NCBI GenBank assembly: GCA_020437395.1
Contig: JAGQWJ010000001.1
Location: 120,699 to 184,698, forward strand
DNA from: Ignavibacteriota bacterium
GTDB lineage: Bacteria; Bacteroidota; Ignavibacteria; Kapaibacteriales; UBA2268
Reading direction: 5' to 3'
Length of the DNA: 64,000 nt
Below the pieces are notes generated by a model. That model did no database searches. It saw only the letters and a program-made list of their open reading frames with translations, and was not told the DNA's origin. This document shows positions 17,822-27,309 of this stretch, in pieces (positions within the stretch are counted from its first letter, which is position 1; the number at the start of each line of letters is the position of its first letter). The translations under genes were made by a program, and so were the position numbers.

Positions 17822-19015
17822 TCATTCCAAATCATATTGCTTGAGTTTACGATAGAGTGTACGTTCGCTAATGCCAAGTTCTTTAGCTGCTAATCGGCGA
17901 TTGCCTTCAAATCTGTTTAAAGAAAAAACGATTAATCTTTTTTCAATATCAGCAAGATTTAATGTATCAAAACTTTCTAACATCTCGTCATTTTCTATAA
18001 CTTCATCTGCCGTTTGAATCATTATTTCATTCTGATTTGCAACTATCTCATCGAGTTTAATCGAATTAAAATGAACCTCATGTTTCAAATCTTGAATATC
18101 ATTTTTAATCTCAAGCAAAGTCCTGAAAATTATGCCAAGCTCTAAGTTGGGATTATCGTCGCTTTGTTGATTCGTAGTAACAAGAGCAGTGGGCCTAACT
18201 TTCGTGTGCCTAGGAAGTGAAGGTCTAATATACTTTGTTACGTTTTCTGATTCAATAAACTCTTTTGCTTCGAGTGTTAGCATTGTTTCGGTGATATTTT
18301 TGAGTTCACGTACGTTGCCTTCCCAAGTTTGACTCTTTAGAATTTCTAAGGCCTCGTGGCTGATACCTTTGAAGTCGAGACCTATTTTATTTGCAATATT
18401 ATTCGCAAAATAATAAAAAAGAGCTTCAATATCTTCAGGATGTTCCCTAAGCGAGGGTAGCTGAATATGTACTGAGCGAAGTCTGAAATATAAATCCTGC
18501 CTGAATTGCTTTTGTTCCACTCTTTCTTCTAATTCACGATTAGTAGCTGCTATTACCCTAACATCAACTTTGCGAATATCAGAAGATCCCAATCTTGAAA
18601 ATTCACCGGACTCTAGGACTCTCAGTAGCTTTACCTGAGTTTCAAATGGCATCTCACCTATTTCATCGAGGAAGATAGTACCTTTGTCAGCAGTTTCAAA
18701 AAATCCTTTTCGTTGTTCTGCAGCACTAGTAAAAGCACCTTTCTCGTGACCGAACAATTCGGATTCGAGCAGTGTTTCTGGTATTGCACCGCAATTAACG
18801 CTCACAAAATTGTTACCTTTGCGTTTGCTTAAGCCGTGAACCGCCTTAGCAAAGACCTCTTTTCCTGTGCCTGTTTCGCCTGTGATTAAGACGCTAAGTT
18901 CGGTTGGGGCAGCTTTTAATAATAGCTTCTTAGCTTTCCTCATTGGTTCGGCTGAACCTATAATACCGAACTTTTTTTCTAATAATTTATCGCTATGTAT
19001 TGTGCTAACATTCAT
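17822..19015 (-). CDS. Sigma-54-interacting transcriptional activator (AAA+ and Fis domains, no sensor domain)
   Basis: 397 residues. The AAA+ domain starts almost at the N-terminus: Walker A GETGTGKE (45-52), the sigma-54 contact loop GAFTSA (93-98) in place of the usual GAFTGA, Walker B TIFLDEIGEM, and a sensor-type RVIAATNREL. An acidic linker (about 275-345) leads to a Fis-type helix-turn-helix (RRLAAKELGISERTLYRKL) at the C-terminus. There is no receiver, GAF or PAS domain, so control must come from a partner, from expression level or from the linker. It starts directly after the rhodanese stop (TAA-ATG abutting). Confidence 0.92.
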   Translation of the reverse strand: MNVSTIHSDKLLEKKFGIIGSAEPMRKAKKLLLKAAPTELSVLITGETGTGKEVFAKAVHGLSKRKGNNFVSVNCGAIPETLLESELFGHEKGAFTSAAEQRKGFFETADKGTIFLDEIGEMPFETQVKLLRVLESGEFSRLGSSDIRKVDVRVIAATNRELEERVEQKQFRQDLYFRLRSVHIQLPSLREHPEDIEALFYYFANNIANKIGLDFKGISHEALEILKSQTWEGNVRELKNITETMLTLEAKEFIESENVTKYIRPSLPRHTKVRPTALVTTNQQSDDNPNLELGIIFRTLLEIKNDIQDLKHEVHFNSIKLDEIVANQNEIMIQTADEVIENDEMLESFDTLNLADIEKRLIVFSLNRFEGNRRLAAKELGISERTLYRKLKQYDLE

Positions 19016-19516
19016 TTATTTTGTTACCCACTCTTCCCAGCCACCTTCATAAATAAAAATATTCTCAAAACCAGCAGTTTTCATATCTTCGGCTAAGTGA
19101 TGCGATAAATCGCAGTTGCCACCTGTGCAATAAATTAAATATTTTTTACCACGTTCTAAAGTATAAATCTTCTCAAAATATTCAGATTCATCCCCATAAG
19201 GGAAAATATTAATCGCTTCGCCTATCATTCCCTTAGAGTAATCCTCTGGGCTTCTTGCATCTATTATTATAAAATCTGGATTGTTGACCCTTGCTTTTAT
19301 TTGCTCATAGCTGATAGTGCCGCCTTCTAATTCTTTGCTACTATTACTACCAGAAAATCCAACTTCAAGTAGAGAATCTGAAACAGCTGGACCTTTAGCT
19401 GTGAGATATGAAAGCCCTTTTGAACTTATATCGTTATAATTATATGCAAATGCCAACACAACTGAAGCTAATATTATAACTAATATTATTTTAAAATTCA
19501 TTTTTTTCATAATCAT
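19016..19516 (-). CDS. Membrane-anchored rhodanese-domain protein
   Basis: 166 residues. One N-terminal membrane segment or signal (about 8-25) is followed by a rhodanese domain (about 68-166): DARSPEDYSKGMIGEAINI is the entry strand and the active loop is YCTGGNCDLS with Cys130 as the predicted persulfide-carrying residue; a second Cys135 sits in the same loop. It would act in the periplasm or at the membrane as a sulfur carrier or redox sensor. It lies between a patatin gene and a sigma-54 activator, touching the latter. A start at 19510 (second ATG) is equally possible. Confidence 0.82.
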   Translation of the reverse strand: MIMKKMNFKIILVIILASVVLAFAYNYNDISSKGLSYLTAKGPAVSDSLLEVGFSGSNSSKELEGGTISYEQIKARVNNPDFIIIDARSPEDYSKGMIGEAINIFPYGDESEYFEKIYTLERGKKYLIYCTGGNCDLSHHLAEDMKTAGFENIFIYEGGWEEWVTK

Positions 19517-19526
19517 ACCAAATTAA

Positions 19527-21728
19527 TTACAAGTTAATTCCAATTGCAAAATACGCTAACAATGGCCCAAATATTACTTTGTCTGGATTGTTTAACAAAT
19601 AAAAACTATTACCCAAGGAGAATTTGGCTGGGCCAACAGGTGTGTCGAACGATATCCCCCCACCTATTCCTTGTCTCAAGTTAGAAAACTTTATTTGTTC
19701 TGGTAAACTCCAGACTCCTCCTATGTCATACCTGAAATCTATATAAGTATCAAAGAATATTTCAAACGGTAATTTGTATCTAAATTCTAATGAAGATACA
19801 AATATCTGTCTTCCTATTCTCTCATACTCTCTCATTCCATAGAACATTTCCTGACCACCTAAACCCCAAAATTCTGCTAGTGGTGTTGTCTTATCGCCCA
19901 ACCCAAACATAATAAATGGATTAATAGTAAAATCATTCATTGGCGATAAATAAGCATCAAGTACAAATTCTAATTTAGAAAAATTTACATCATTTTCTAA
20001 AGATAGTAAATTAGATTCAAAATTCAAATCTATTAACGTCCCTTGAGTCGCAAAATTGGATTTGTTTTTACTATCTATTAATGTACGTATAAAAAAAGTG
20101 GATACGTTTTTGAATTCATTTGGTTCCATTTCCAAATTATAAGCTCGTTGCTTCTCTAATTGAAAACCTAAGTTTAATTTTCCGGATTTATCAAAGTTAG
20201 TACCAGTTGCTACGTTGAATCCATAGTTTTCTACTTTGTACTCTCCAATTAATTCTCGGTTGTAATTGTTATTTTGCACTACTTGTGGACTGTAGCTCCT
20301 ATAAAGAGTGTTATTGTAGTAAGCTGTAAAGTTAAAATTAATTGGAAAATTTAAGACCTTTGGATTCGAAATCGACCAAACAATTCTTTGATTCCTTGCT
20401 CCTCCTGCAGCACCGAGCAACATTCTTGTGCCAGTGTTGAGTAAATTTTCTTGTATAATATCTACTTCTGCTTGGGTGTTACGTTCATTATCAACCCTTG
20501 CACCCAATAGTATTAGTTGATTGCCTTTTTCTTTGACTTCAATTGTTAGATTAATCTTATTTTCTTCTACTATTTCCGTCAGTAATCTAACTTGTGAAAA
20601 GAGTTCAGTTGAATAAATACTTTGCCATAAATTGAACAAATCTAATTTACTTATTTTTTCCCCTTTGTTGATTAGTAAATCAGTAAGAATAATCATTTTA
20701 TCAGTATTGTTATTGCCTACAACTTCAACGCTGTTCAAGAAATACTCCGTATCCGTCAATCTTGTTGTTTTTGGGTTTTTTGTATTATCTAGACCGTTAA
20801 AATCAATATTTGCACAAGCCTTTTCGCCCCTTTCCACAATTCCTTCCAAATTGATGAAGTCTGAGTTTGAAACTCCAGCTAAATCTGGTTCAATATATAT
20901 ATCACTTTTCTCCTTTACCATTTCTTCATTTGACCTCATTATAACGCTAACGATTTGGTCTGCTATATTAACGGGATTGTTCAAATCACTATATTGGTAA
21001 ATATCAGAAGTTGTATTAACTACAATTATCCGTTCTGGATTGAATTCAGCAACTGCTTGATCGAAAGGGATGTTTGCAACAGGGCCACCATCAACTAATA
21101 TCATAGAGTCCAATTCAACTGGAGTGAACCTCAGTGGTACCGTAATACTAGCCCTTATAGCCGTCATCAAATCACCATTTCTGAATATATATGGCTTGCC
21201 ATTGACAATATCCAAAGATACAGCTCTAAATGGTATTTTGAAGCGATCAAAATCATTTGTAAATGGATATTTCGAATTTAGAATCTTTTCTTGTAAAAAT
21301 TCAGAGAATTTGTATCCATTGCTAATTGCCTGTGGAATTTGAAATTTGAATTTATCAAATCTGAGATTAATTAGCTTCCTATCATAATATTTTTTTTGGT
21401 CAATGAACATTTTACTACGATTATAAAAATTAGAAGAAGAAAGCAAATCTTCCCAATCAGCACTAAGCATTATTTCTTCTATTTCGTCCGGAGAATAGCC
21501 GACAGAATAAAGACCGCCAATCACTGAACCTATGCTAGTACCAATAATATAGTCAATCTGTACATTGCGATTTTCTAATTCACGCAATACACCAATTTGC
21601 GATATTCCTCTTGCTCCACCACCGCTTAGTACAAGGGCTGTCCCTTTTTTCTCATTAGCTAATACTGAAGAGTAAATCAGAGAAGTAAGAAACAATATTT
21701 TAAATATAATTTTCAATATTCGTAACAT
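19527..21728 (-). CDS. Patatin-like phospholipase fused to an Omp85-type outer-membrane barrel
   Basis: 733 residues. After the signal peptide (to about residue 24) comes a patatin domain: oxyanion loop GGGARG (36-41), nucleophile Ser65 in GTSIG, and catalytic Asp214 in VDGGP. A POTRA-like region follows at about 325-400. The last 330 residues are a beta-barrel with the strand pattern of BamA/TamA relatives, ending GPLLAYFAIGINL. This is the PlpD (type Vd autotransporter) layout, a lipase exported and held by its own barrel. It overlaps the DJ-1 gene end by 16 bases. Confidence 0.9.
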   Translation of the reverse strand: MLRILKIIFKILFLTSLIYSSVLANEKKGTALVLSGGGARGISQIGVLRELENRNVQIDYIIGTSIGSVIGGLYSVGYSPDEIEEIMLSADWEDLLSSSNFYNRSKMFIDQKKYYDRKLINLRFDKFKFQIPQAISNGYKFSEFLQEKILNSKYPFTNDFDRFKIPFRAVSLDIVNGKPYIFRNGDLMTAIRASITVPLRFTPVELDSMILVDGGPVANIPFDQAVAEFNPERIIVVNTTSDIYQYSDLNNPVNIADQIVSVIMRSNEEMVKEKSDIYIEPDLAGVSNSDFINLEGIVERGEKACANIDFNGLDNTKNPKTTRLTDTEYFLNSVEVVGNNNTDKMIILTDLLINKGEKISKLDLFNLWQSIYSTELFSQVRLLTEIVEENKINLTIEVKEKGNQLILLGARVDNERNTQAEVDIIQENLLNTGTRMLLGAAGGARNQRIVWSISNPKVLNFPINFNFTAYYNNTLYRSYSPQVVQNNNYNRELIGEYKVENYGFNVATGTNFDKSGKLNLGFQLEKQRAYNLEMEPNEFKNVSTFFIRTLIDSKNKSNFATQGTLIDLNFESNLLSLENDVNFSKLEFVLDAYLSPMNDFTINPFIMFGLGDKTTPLAEFWGLGGQEMFYGMREYERIGRQIFVSSLEFRYKLPFEIFFDTYIDFRYDIGGVWSLPEQIKFSNLRQGIGGGISFDTPVGPAKFSLGNSFYLLNNPDKVIFGPLLAYFAIGINL

Positions 21729-22267
21729 ATTTCTTTGGCTACTTTCTCTGCTGTTTCAATATCAGTCATAACTCGGATTATACTCAAAGCAAAATCTATT
21801 GCTGTACCTGCACCGCGGCTTGTAATAAAATTACCACTAATTACAACATTTTCGGTGGAGTAATTTTTATGATTTAGTTCATTTCTAACTTCTGGAAAAG
21901 ACGTAATAGTCACTGATTCATCTATTAAGTTGTGAGAAGTTAGGAAAAGTGGAGCCGCACAAATAGCACATAAAAGATTTCTATTCTTGAGATTATATTT
22001 AACAATTTCCAACAAATGCTCATCTTCGATAAAACTATCGACTCCTTGTCCACCCCCCGGCAGGACAATAGCCCCGAAATTCTCATATTCGGATACTTCA
22101 GAAAGAGGAATATCTGGGATTATTTTAACTCCTCTTGATAAAGTAACCATATCATTGTCTCCTGCAACTGTTACTTTTATATTTGCTCTTCGAAGCAAAT
22201 CAACAATTATAACTGTCTCCATTTCTTCACTTCCGTATGCTATGGGAACTAAAACAGATTTTTCCAT
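21713..22267 (-). CDS. DJ-1/PfpI family protein
   Basis: 184 residues. The nucleophile-elbow cysteine is in LCAICAAPLFL, VLPGGGQGVDSF is the conserved glycine loop, and SRGAGTAIDFALSII is the C-terminal signature of the DJ-1 subfamily (ThiJ/YajL). Members act as chaperone, glyoxalase or deglycase-type stress proteins; the exact activity is not certain. I start at the ATG at 22267 rather than an upstream TTG. Its end overlaps the start of the patatin gene by 16 bases, so the DJ-1, patatin, rhodanese and sigma-54 genes are probably one operon. Confidence 0.85.
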   Translation of the reverse strand: MEKSVLVPIAYGSEEMETVIIVDLLRRANIKVTVAGDNDMVTLSRGVKIIPDIPLSEVSEYENFGAIVLPGGGQGVDSFIEDEHLLEIVKYNLKNRNLLCAICAAPLFLTSHNLIDESVTITSFPEVRNELNHKNYSTENVVISGNFITSRGAGTAIDFALSIIRVMTDIETAEKVAKEICYEY

Positions 22268-22362
22268 TGATTTATCCAATAATTTTAAATATCTTTAGTG
22301 TTATTGCCGATTGTAAAATAGAATATATTTTTTTTGTAGTAAACAAAGTTTAATATCGTAAA

Positions 22363-23679
22363 ATGACTAAGAAAAACGAAATAAATGAAGCCGAAAGTTG
22401 GGCTGAAAAAGGAGAAAATTTCTATAAAACAGAAAATTATTCCAACGCTTTGGAGTGTTTCAACACTGCTATTTCACTTTATGACAAAAACTCACTTTAT
22501 TTCTACAAAAGGGGTAATTGCTTTTATGAGTTAGACAATCTGTCAGCAGCAATGGAAGATTATAACCAATGTATAAAGATGAACCCAACTTTCTCATTTG
22601 TCTATTTCAAAAAAGGAAATCTTTATTACAAGAATGGCGAATACCAAAGTGCTATAAAGCTTTACAATGAATCAATAAAACTAAATTCATCATTTTCATT
22701 CGCATATTTGGCGAAAGCTAAAATCTATGCTTCAGAGAACAATTTTGTAGAAGCACTCAAAATGATAAACGAAGCACTTTCACACAACAACGGTATAACT
22801 GAAGCATATATAATAAGAGGGGATCTTTTCTTCAAAGCAGGCAGCAACGAAGAAGCTAATTTGGATTACTCAAGAGCATTGAAAATAGACCCTGACAATA
22901 TAGAGGCACTAAGAAAAAGAGCGGCTTGTTACATAGCCGATGGTGATTTTCTCAATGCTGTCAAGGATTATTCTGCGGTGCTGAGAATAAGACCAGAAGA
23001 TTCGGAAACTTTAAAATCGAGAGCAATATTATTAGCGAGATTCAACGAGAAGGAGCGAGCTCTGGAAGATGCCAATAAATTAGTAGAATATAACAACGAA
23101 GACCCAGACGCATACAACACTAGAGGGCTATTGTACTTTAGTTTTAAAGAAAATGACAAAGCATTATCTGATTTTGGGAAAGCCATTAGTTTAGACCCCG
23201 ACAATGCAGTTTACTACAACAATCAAGGTAACGTATATACTGCTTTGAAAGATTATCTTAATGGTTTAAAAGCATACAATGAAGTAATATCGAGGGATGG
23301 CAGTATTGCAAACGCTTATACTGGAAGGGCGAACTGCAAGGCAGGGAAAGGGTACTTGAAAGAAGCGATAAAAGATTATACAAAAGCAATATCACTGAAC
23401 CAAAGGTATATTAGTGCTTACATAGGTCGGGGCAATGTTTACAAGAAGTTGGAATATGATAAAAAAGCGCTTGAAGACTATACTTTAGCATTGGAGATAG
23501 AACCAGATTCACCTCATGCTCTTCTCAATCGTGGATTGATTCTAAAAGCAAATAATCAAAATGCCAAGGCAAGAAAAGATTTAGAAAAATTCTTAGAAAT
23601 TTCACCCAGAGGTAAATTAGCTTCTAGCGTTAGAAGTTGGTTGAAAACACAAACATCTGCTGATGGCAAAAAGAATTAA
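22363..23679 (+). CDS. Tetratricopeptide-repeat (TPR) protein
   Basis: 438 residues made almost entirely of about a dozen 34-residue TPR units, for example AMEDYNQCIKMNPTFSFVYF, ALEDYTLALEIEPDSPHAL and AIKDYTKAISLNQRYISAY. No signal peptide or membrane segment is evident, so it is probably cytoplasmic. TPR arrays bind other proteins; the partner is unknown. The gene end overlaps the convergent kinase gene by four bases. Confidence 0.9.
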   Translation: MTKKNEINEAESWAEKGENFYKTENYSNALECFNTAISLYDKNSLYFYKRGNCFYELDNLSAAMEDYNQCIKMNPTFSFVYFKKGNLYYKNGEYQSAIKLYNESIKLNSSFSFAYLAKAKIYASENNFVEALKMINEALSHNNGITEAYIIRGDLFFKAGSNEEANLDYSRALKIDPDNIEALRKRAACYIADGDFLNAVKDYSAVLRIRPEDSETLKSRAILLARFNEKERALEDANKLVEYNNEDPDAYNTRGLLYFSFKENDKALSDFGKAISLDPDNAVYYNNQGNVYTALKDYLNGLKAYNEVISRDGSIANAYTGRANCKAGKGYLKEAIKDYTKAISLNQRYISAYIGRGNVYKKLEYDKKALEDYTLALEIEPDSPHALLNRGLILKANNQNAKARKDLEKFLEISPRGKLASSVRSWLKTQTSADGKKN

Positions 23680-24623
23680 TTCATCTCTGCGATGAGTTCG
23701 GAGCCCATAGCCAAAGCACCGATAAGTGCTGTTGATCTTGCTTCTACTAATTCCAAACTCTTATTCTTGTTTATTTTGTCTTTTAGTTTTTCTGCAAGAA
23801 GTGTGTCGTTTTCTACTATTCCGCCCATAAGTGCAACTTTGACTTTCTTTTCTTTGAAACTAGGAACAAGAGCAAGTGGCAATTCGAGTAAGTGTTCAGC
23901 CGATCTATTGATAATATCTAAGCAAACTTCGTCACCATTGACAGCACAACCCATTACAAATGGTGAAAGTGAATGATATTGGAATGCTCCCTCGCTATAT
24001 GCCTTAACTATTGTTCGCGGTTGATCTATGTTAATACTTGGGTAGGCATCTGCAATAATTGACGTAAGTTCTGTTTTCTTACCTCTGCCATCTATTGCCC
24101 TGACTACTGCCGTCAGCCCTTCTCGCCCTATCCAAGCACCACTTCCTTCGTCGTCAAGTTCTATTCCCCACCCGCCGCAACGCACTAATTCTTTACTTTT
24201 GGGATTTCCCAAGGCAATAGATCCAGTTCCGATGATTGTTATTATTCCATTTCCACCATCGAAAGCTCCCCTTAAAGCTATTTCGGCATCTGATGTTACT
24301 ATTAGGTCAGTGAAATGGAAATCATGTCCACGCCCAAGGGTTTTTAGTAAACGCGCTGAGCGTTGCTTCTCTTCTTCTAGCCATACACCCGCTAAACCTA
24401 CAACTACGGCATCTATTTCGCTCGATTCCAAACTTGCTTGTTCGCATAAATCAAGAATCACATTTAAAGTTCGTTCGCAGGATTCTCCAACTCCAACAGC
24501 ACCTATTCGTGTGCTTCCAGCTTTCGATTCCGCTACTATTTTTCCTTCTCTTAGTAATATTCCCCTAGTGTGCGTCCCACCACCATCTATACCAATTATA
24601 GTAAAATCTTTGTTAAATTCCAT
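23676..24623 (-). CDS. BadF/BcrA-family ATPase, N-acetylglucosamine-kinase-like
   Basis: 315 residues of the ASKHA fold. The phosphate-1 loop is GIDGGGTHTRGILL near the N-terminus, the phosphate-2 region is IITIIGTGSIALG, and GGWGIELDDEGSGAWIGREGL is characteristic of the eukaryotic-type GlcNAc kinase group (PF01869). It probably phosphorylates an amino sugar in cell-wall recycling. Start ATG at 24623. No sugar-transport genes adjoin it. Confidence 0.82.
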   Translation of the reverse strand: MEFNKDFTIIGIDGGGTHTRGILLREGKIVAESKAGSTRIGAVGVGESCERTLNVILDLCEQASLESSEIDAVVVGLAGVWLEEEKQRSARLLKTLGRGHDFHFTDLIVTSDAEIALRGAFDGGNGIITIIGTGSIALGNPKSKELVRCGGWGIELDDEGSGAWIGREGLTAVVRAIDGRGKKTELTSIIADAYPSINIDQPRTIVKAYSEGAFQYHSLSPFVMGCAVNGDEVCLDIINRSAEHLLELPLALVPSFKEKKVKVALMGGIVENDTLLAEKLKDKINKNKSLELVEARSTALIGALAMGSELIAEMN

Positions 24624-24711
24624 TTAATCTTCTCAGTAAAATTTCTTGTTCTTTTTAATATAGAATTTAATTCACAAATACTATGCCATAGAAATAAATA
24701 ATGCGAACTTA

Positions 24712-25494
24712 TTAATTACCTTTTGGTGGTGTCCAACCTTTGCGTGTCCATTCTATCAATTCTATATTTACCTTACCAACATATACGTTCATCTTTGCTA
24801 ATATTGGTACACTAGCCTCGTCATCGCTGAACCAACCTTCGAATCTGCCACTAAGACCATAGAGTCCTTCCCAATCTGCTTGACCATCGAAGTACTTAGT
24901 TCTAATAGGATATTTTACTTTATCAATTTCAACATTTTCTGTCTTGTCTCGGAAATTTAGTTTTGTGTCAAACAGCTGCCCATCTATCACTGTTGGTACT
25001 TTGATAGAACGCTTCAATGAAGTGTATTGGCGAGCCAAAAAGAAAAGCGAAGAACCATCATTTATTTTTGCTTTCAAATCAATATCATCTTCAGTTTTTA
25101 ACACTTTGTTTTCCCATATTTTAAGATTAAGATTCATCTTATCATAATCCATCAATAGTTGTTGATATTCCCAAGTTTTATCGTCTTTTTTCATATTAGA
25201 AGTAAACTTATGAGAAAAATTCATTGATTGGTCAAACCATGCGTTAAAAGTTGCTTTCAAATCTACAAACGGTATTCCGTCATAGGTTTTTATATCTGCT
25301 TGAACCAAATATACTTTTTTACCATTATAGTCCTCCGTACCGTTAGTGCTCATTTCTATTGTGCCCAGTTTGACACCTAAAAATGACACTTCGTACTTTA
25401 ACTTCTCACCGACTTGCATTATTTCCTTAGACCCTGCAAAGGAGCTGAAAGGTAAAGTAATAAGCATTAGAATTGTTATAATTATCTTTTTCAT
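24712..25494 (-). CDS. DUF3108-domain exported protein
   Basis: About 260 residues. A signal peptide (to about SSFAG) precedes the DUF3108 domain, recognisable from GEKLKYEVSFLGVKLGTIEM near the start and from the alternating strands that follow. The function of DUF3108 proteins is not established; they are periplasmic or outer-membrane associated. An upstream TTG at 25515 is rejected in favour of the ATG at 25494, which has AGGA seven bases before it. A terminator of the upstream protease gene separates the two. Confidence 0.75.
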   Translation of the reverse strand: MKKIIITILMLITLPFSSFAGSKEIMQVGEKLKYEVSFLGVKLGTIEMSTNGTEDYNGKKVYLVQADIKTYDGIPFVDLKATFNAWFDQSMNFSHKFTSNMKKDDKTWEYQQLLMDYDKMNLNLKIWENKVLKTEDDIDLKAKINDGSSLFFLARQYTSLKRSIKVPTVIDGQLFDTKLNFRDKTENVEIDKVKYPIRTKYFDGQADWEGLYGLSGRFEGWFSDDEASVPILAKMNVYVGKVNIELIEWTRKGWTPPKGN

Positions 25495-25523
25495 TTTTTT
25501 CCTATAGTTTTTCAAATAAAAAA

Positions 25524-25547
25524 CGGCTTCGCAAAAATTGGAAGCCG
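25524..25547 (-). terminator. Rho-independent terminator after the CtpA-type protease gene
   Basis: CGGCTTC pairs with GAAGCCG (7 bp, 10-base loop). On the minus strand TTTTTTATTTG follows immediately. It lies 29 bases after the protease stop. Confidence 0.8.
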
Positions 25548-25575
25548 CAAATTAAATATATTTTGTTTCAGTTTG

Positions 25576-27231
25576 TTACTTCAAACTCGATATTTTGATA
25601 GCTTCATTAAATAAAGTTTTTGCTTTCTTTAACTGTCTATCTAATACGCTTGAAACTTGCATTTGTTTGTTGCTGTCCCAAACTATTTTCGCAATAGTTG
25701 ATTTCAAAGCCACTTTCAAAAATTCTTTATCTTGTTTAATATCTTCTTCTTTTACTTCTATTTCTTTCTTTTTCGCTATCTCTATTGCCCTGTCAACCAT
25801 AGCGTCTGTAATCACGAAGTTTTTATAGAAATCATCAAAATTGTTCTCATATTTAGCTTTGAATTTCTCCCCTTTCTCACCTCTTAAAAATTCGTATGTG
25901 AAATCGTAGAATATTCGTTTCATTCTCATTGATACTACTGTTTCGGTCAATTTGGTAGTATCTCTTTTAACTATGTAGTCCGGAGTTATTCCTCCACCGC
26001 CTAATACTTTTCTTCCTTTGCGAGTATAGAAGATAGGGATAGAATCCATATTTATTTTGTCATCGCCTTTTTCTTTACTCAATGATTCCAAGCTATGTTG
26101 TAAATTAGCACCTTCTTCCAATTCCAATCGACCAACTAAATTACGATAATCATCTTTATCTTCAAATGGTCTTTGGATTGATCTACCAGAAGGAGTATAG
26201 TAATAAGAGATTGTCAATCTGAATGCACTTCCATCACCCAAATCATATTGTCTTTGAACTAAACCCTTACCGTAGGAAGTCTCACCCACAATCAAAGCTC
26301 TATCCAAGTCTTGCATTGCTCCAGAAACAATTTCACTTGCAGAAGCACTTCCCGCATTTATCATAACAATCAGTGGAATATTCTTTAACGAACCACCATC
26401 TGTAGAAGCAAACATCTCGTTGAACTCTGGTCTTCTTCCTTTAGTATAGACTATTGTGTCGCCACCATTTAGGAACTCATCTGCCATATAAAATGCCTGT
26501 GTAAGATACCCACCTGGATTACCCCTCAAATCTAAAATCAACTTCTTCATTCCCTTTTGTTTCAACTCATTGACTGCTTTCATCATTTCTGAATGTGTGT
26601 TAGCAGCAAATCTGTTAATTGTTATATAGCCAATTTCGTCATCAATCATATAATTGGCATCTACCGTTTCGATTGGTATTTTATCACGTATAATATCGAA
26701 ATGAATTAATTTACTTTGACCTTCTCTTTTTATATCGACTTCGACTTTCGTTCCTTTCGGACCTTTTAATTTTTTTGGAACGTCAGAGCGATTCATTCCA
26801 ACAACTTCCTCACCATCTATTTTTACGATTTTATCTCCGGCCATTATGCCTAGCTCCTCGCTTGGACCCCCGTTAATAGGAGAGACAACTATTATTGTGT
26901 CATCGACCATATCGAACTCGATTCCAATACCTTCAAACTCGCCAGAGAAATTTTCCGAAACCTTTTCCATTTCTTCTTTGTCGATATATACGGAGTGAAC
27001 ATCAAGCCCCTCTAACATCCCTTTTATCGCATTTTCGTTTAGCTCTTCAGGAGTCTTCTCTGTTACATAATTCCTGTACGCAACATTGTAAACGTATTGG
27101 AATTTTTTGAGTTGCTCATATAGATTATCGCCAGAGATAGCAGTGTTGATAAATATACCGAGGAATGCCCCAACGGACACTAAGCTTAAAACAAGTACAG
27201 TTTTTTTCATTATAGAAATTTTCCCTTTCAT
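25576..27231 (-). CDS. C-terminal processing peptidase, S41 family
   Basis: 551 residues. An N-terminal signal or anchor (about 9-30) is followed by a CPP N-terminal helical region, a PDZ domain (about 95-170: GIMAGDKIVKIDGEEV) and the S41 catalytic domain: LILDLRGNPGGYL, the nucleophile Ser in NAGSASASEIVSG, and the Lys base in GETSYGKGLVQ. A helical C-terminal extension of about 150 residues is rich in Lys and Glu. Tsp/CtpA proteases trim or degrade periplasmic proteins from their C-termini. A second ATG at 27210 would give a tidier signal peptide and is an equally good start. Confidence 0.92.
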   Translation of the reverse strand: MKGKISIMKKTVLVLSLVSVGAFLGIFINTAISGDNLYEQLKKFQYVYNVAYRNYVTEKTPEELNENAIKGMLEGLDVHSVYIDKEEMEKVSENFSGEFEGIGIEFDMVDDTIIVVSPINGGPSEELGIMAGDKIVKIDGEEVVGMNRSDVPKKLKGPKGTKVEVDIKREGQSKLIHFDIIRDKIPIETVDANYMIDDEIGYITINRFAANTHSEMMKAVNELKQKGMKKLILDLRGNPGGYLTQAFYMADEFLNGGDTIVYTKGRRPEFNEMFASTDGGSLKNIPLIVMINAGSASASEIVSGAMQDLDRALIVGETSYGKGLVQRQYDLGDGSAFRLTISYYYTPSGRSIQRPFEDKDDYRNLVGRLELEEGANLQHSLESLSKEKGDDKINMDSIPIFYTRKGRKVLGGGGITPDYIVKRDTTKLTETVVSMRMKRIFYDFTYEFLRGEKGEKFKAKYENNFDDFYKNFVITDAMVDRAIEIAKKKEIEVKEEDIKQDKEFLKVALKSTIAKIVWDSNKQMQVSSVLDRQLKKAKTLFNEAIKISSLK

Positions 27232-27282
27232 AAAGTATTTATATTTGTAATAAATTAACGAATAAACACAATCTTAGTTGCA

Positions 27283-27290
27283 CAAACCTA
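27283..27290 (-). promoter_or_regulatory. Candidate -7 element (TAGGTTTG) for the S41 protease gene
   Basis: An exact TAnnTTTG match on the minus strand in the 78-base gap upstream of 27231. Confidence 0.35.
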
Positions 27291-27309
27291 CTAAATTAAG
27301 CAATAATTC

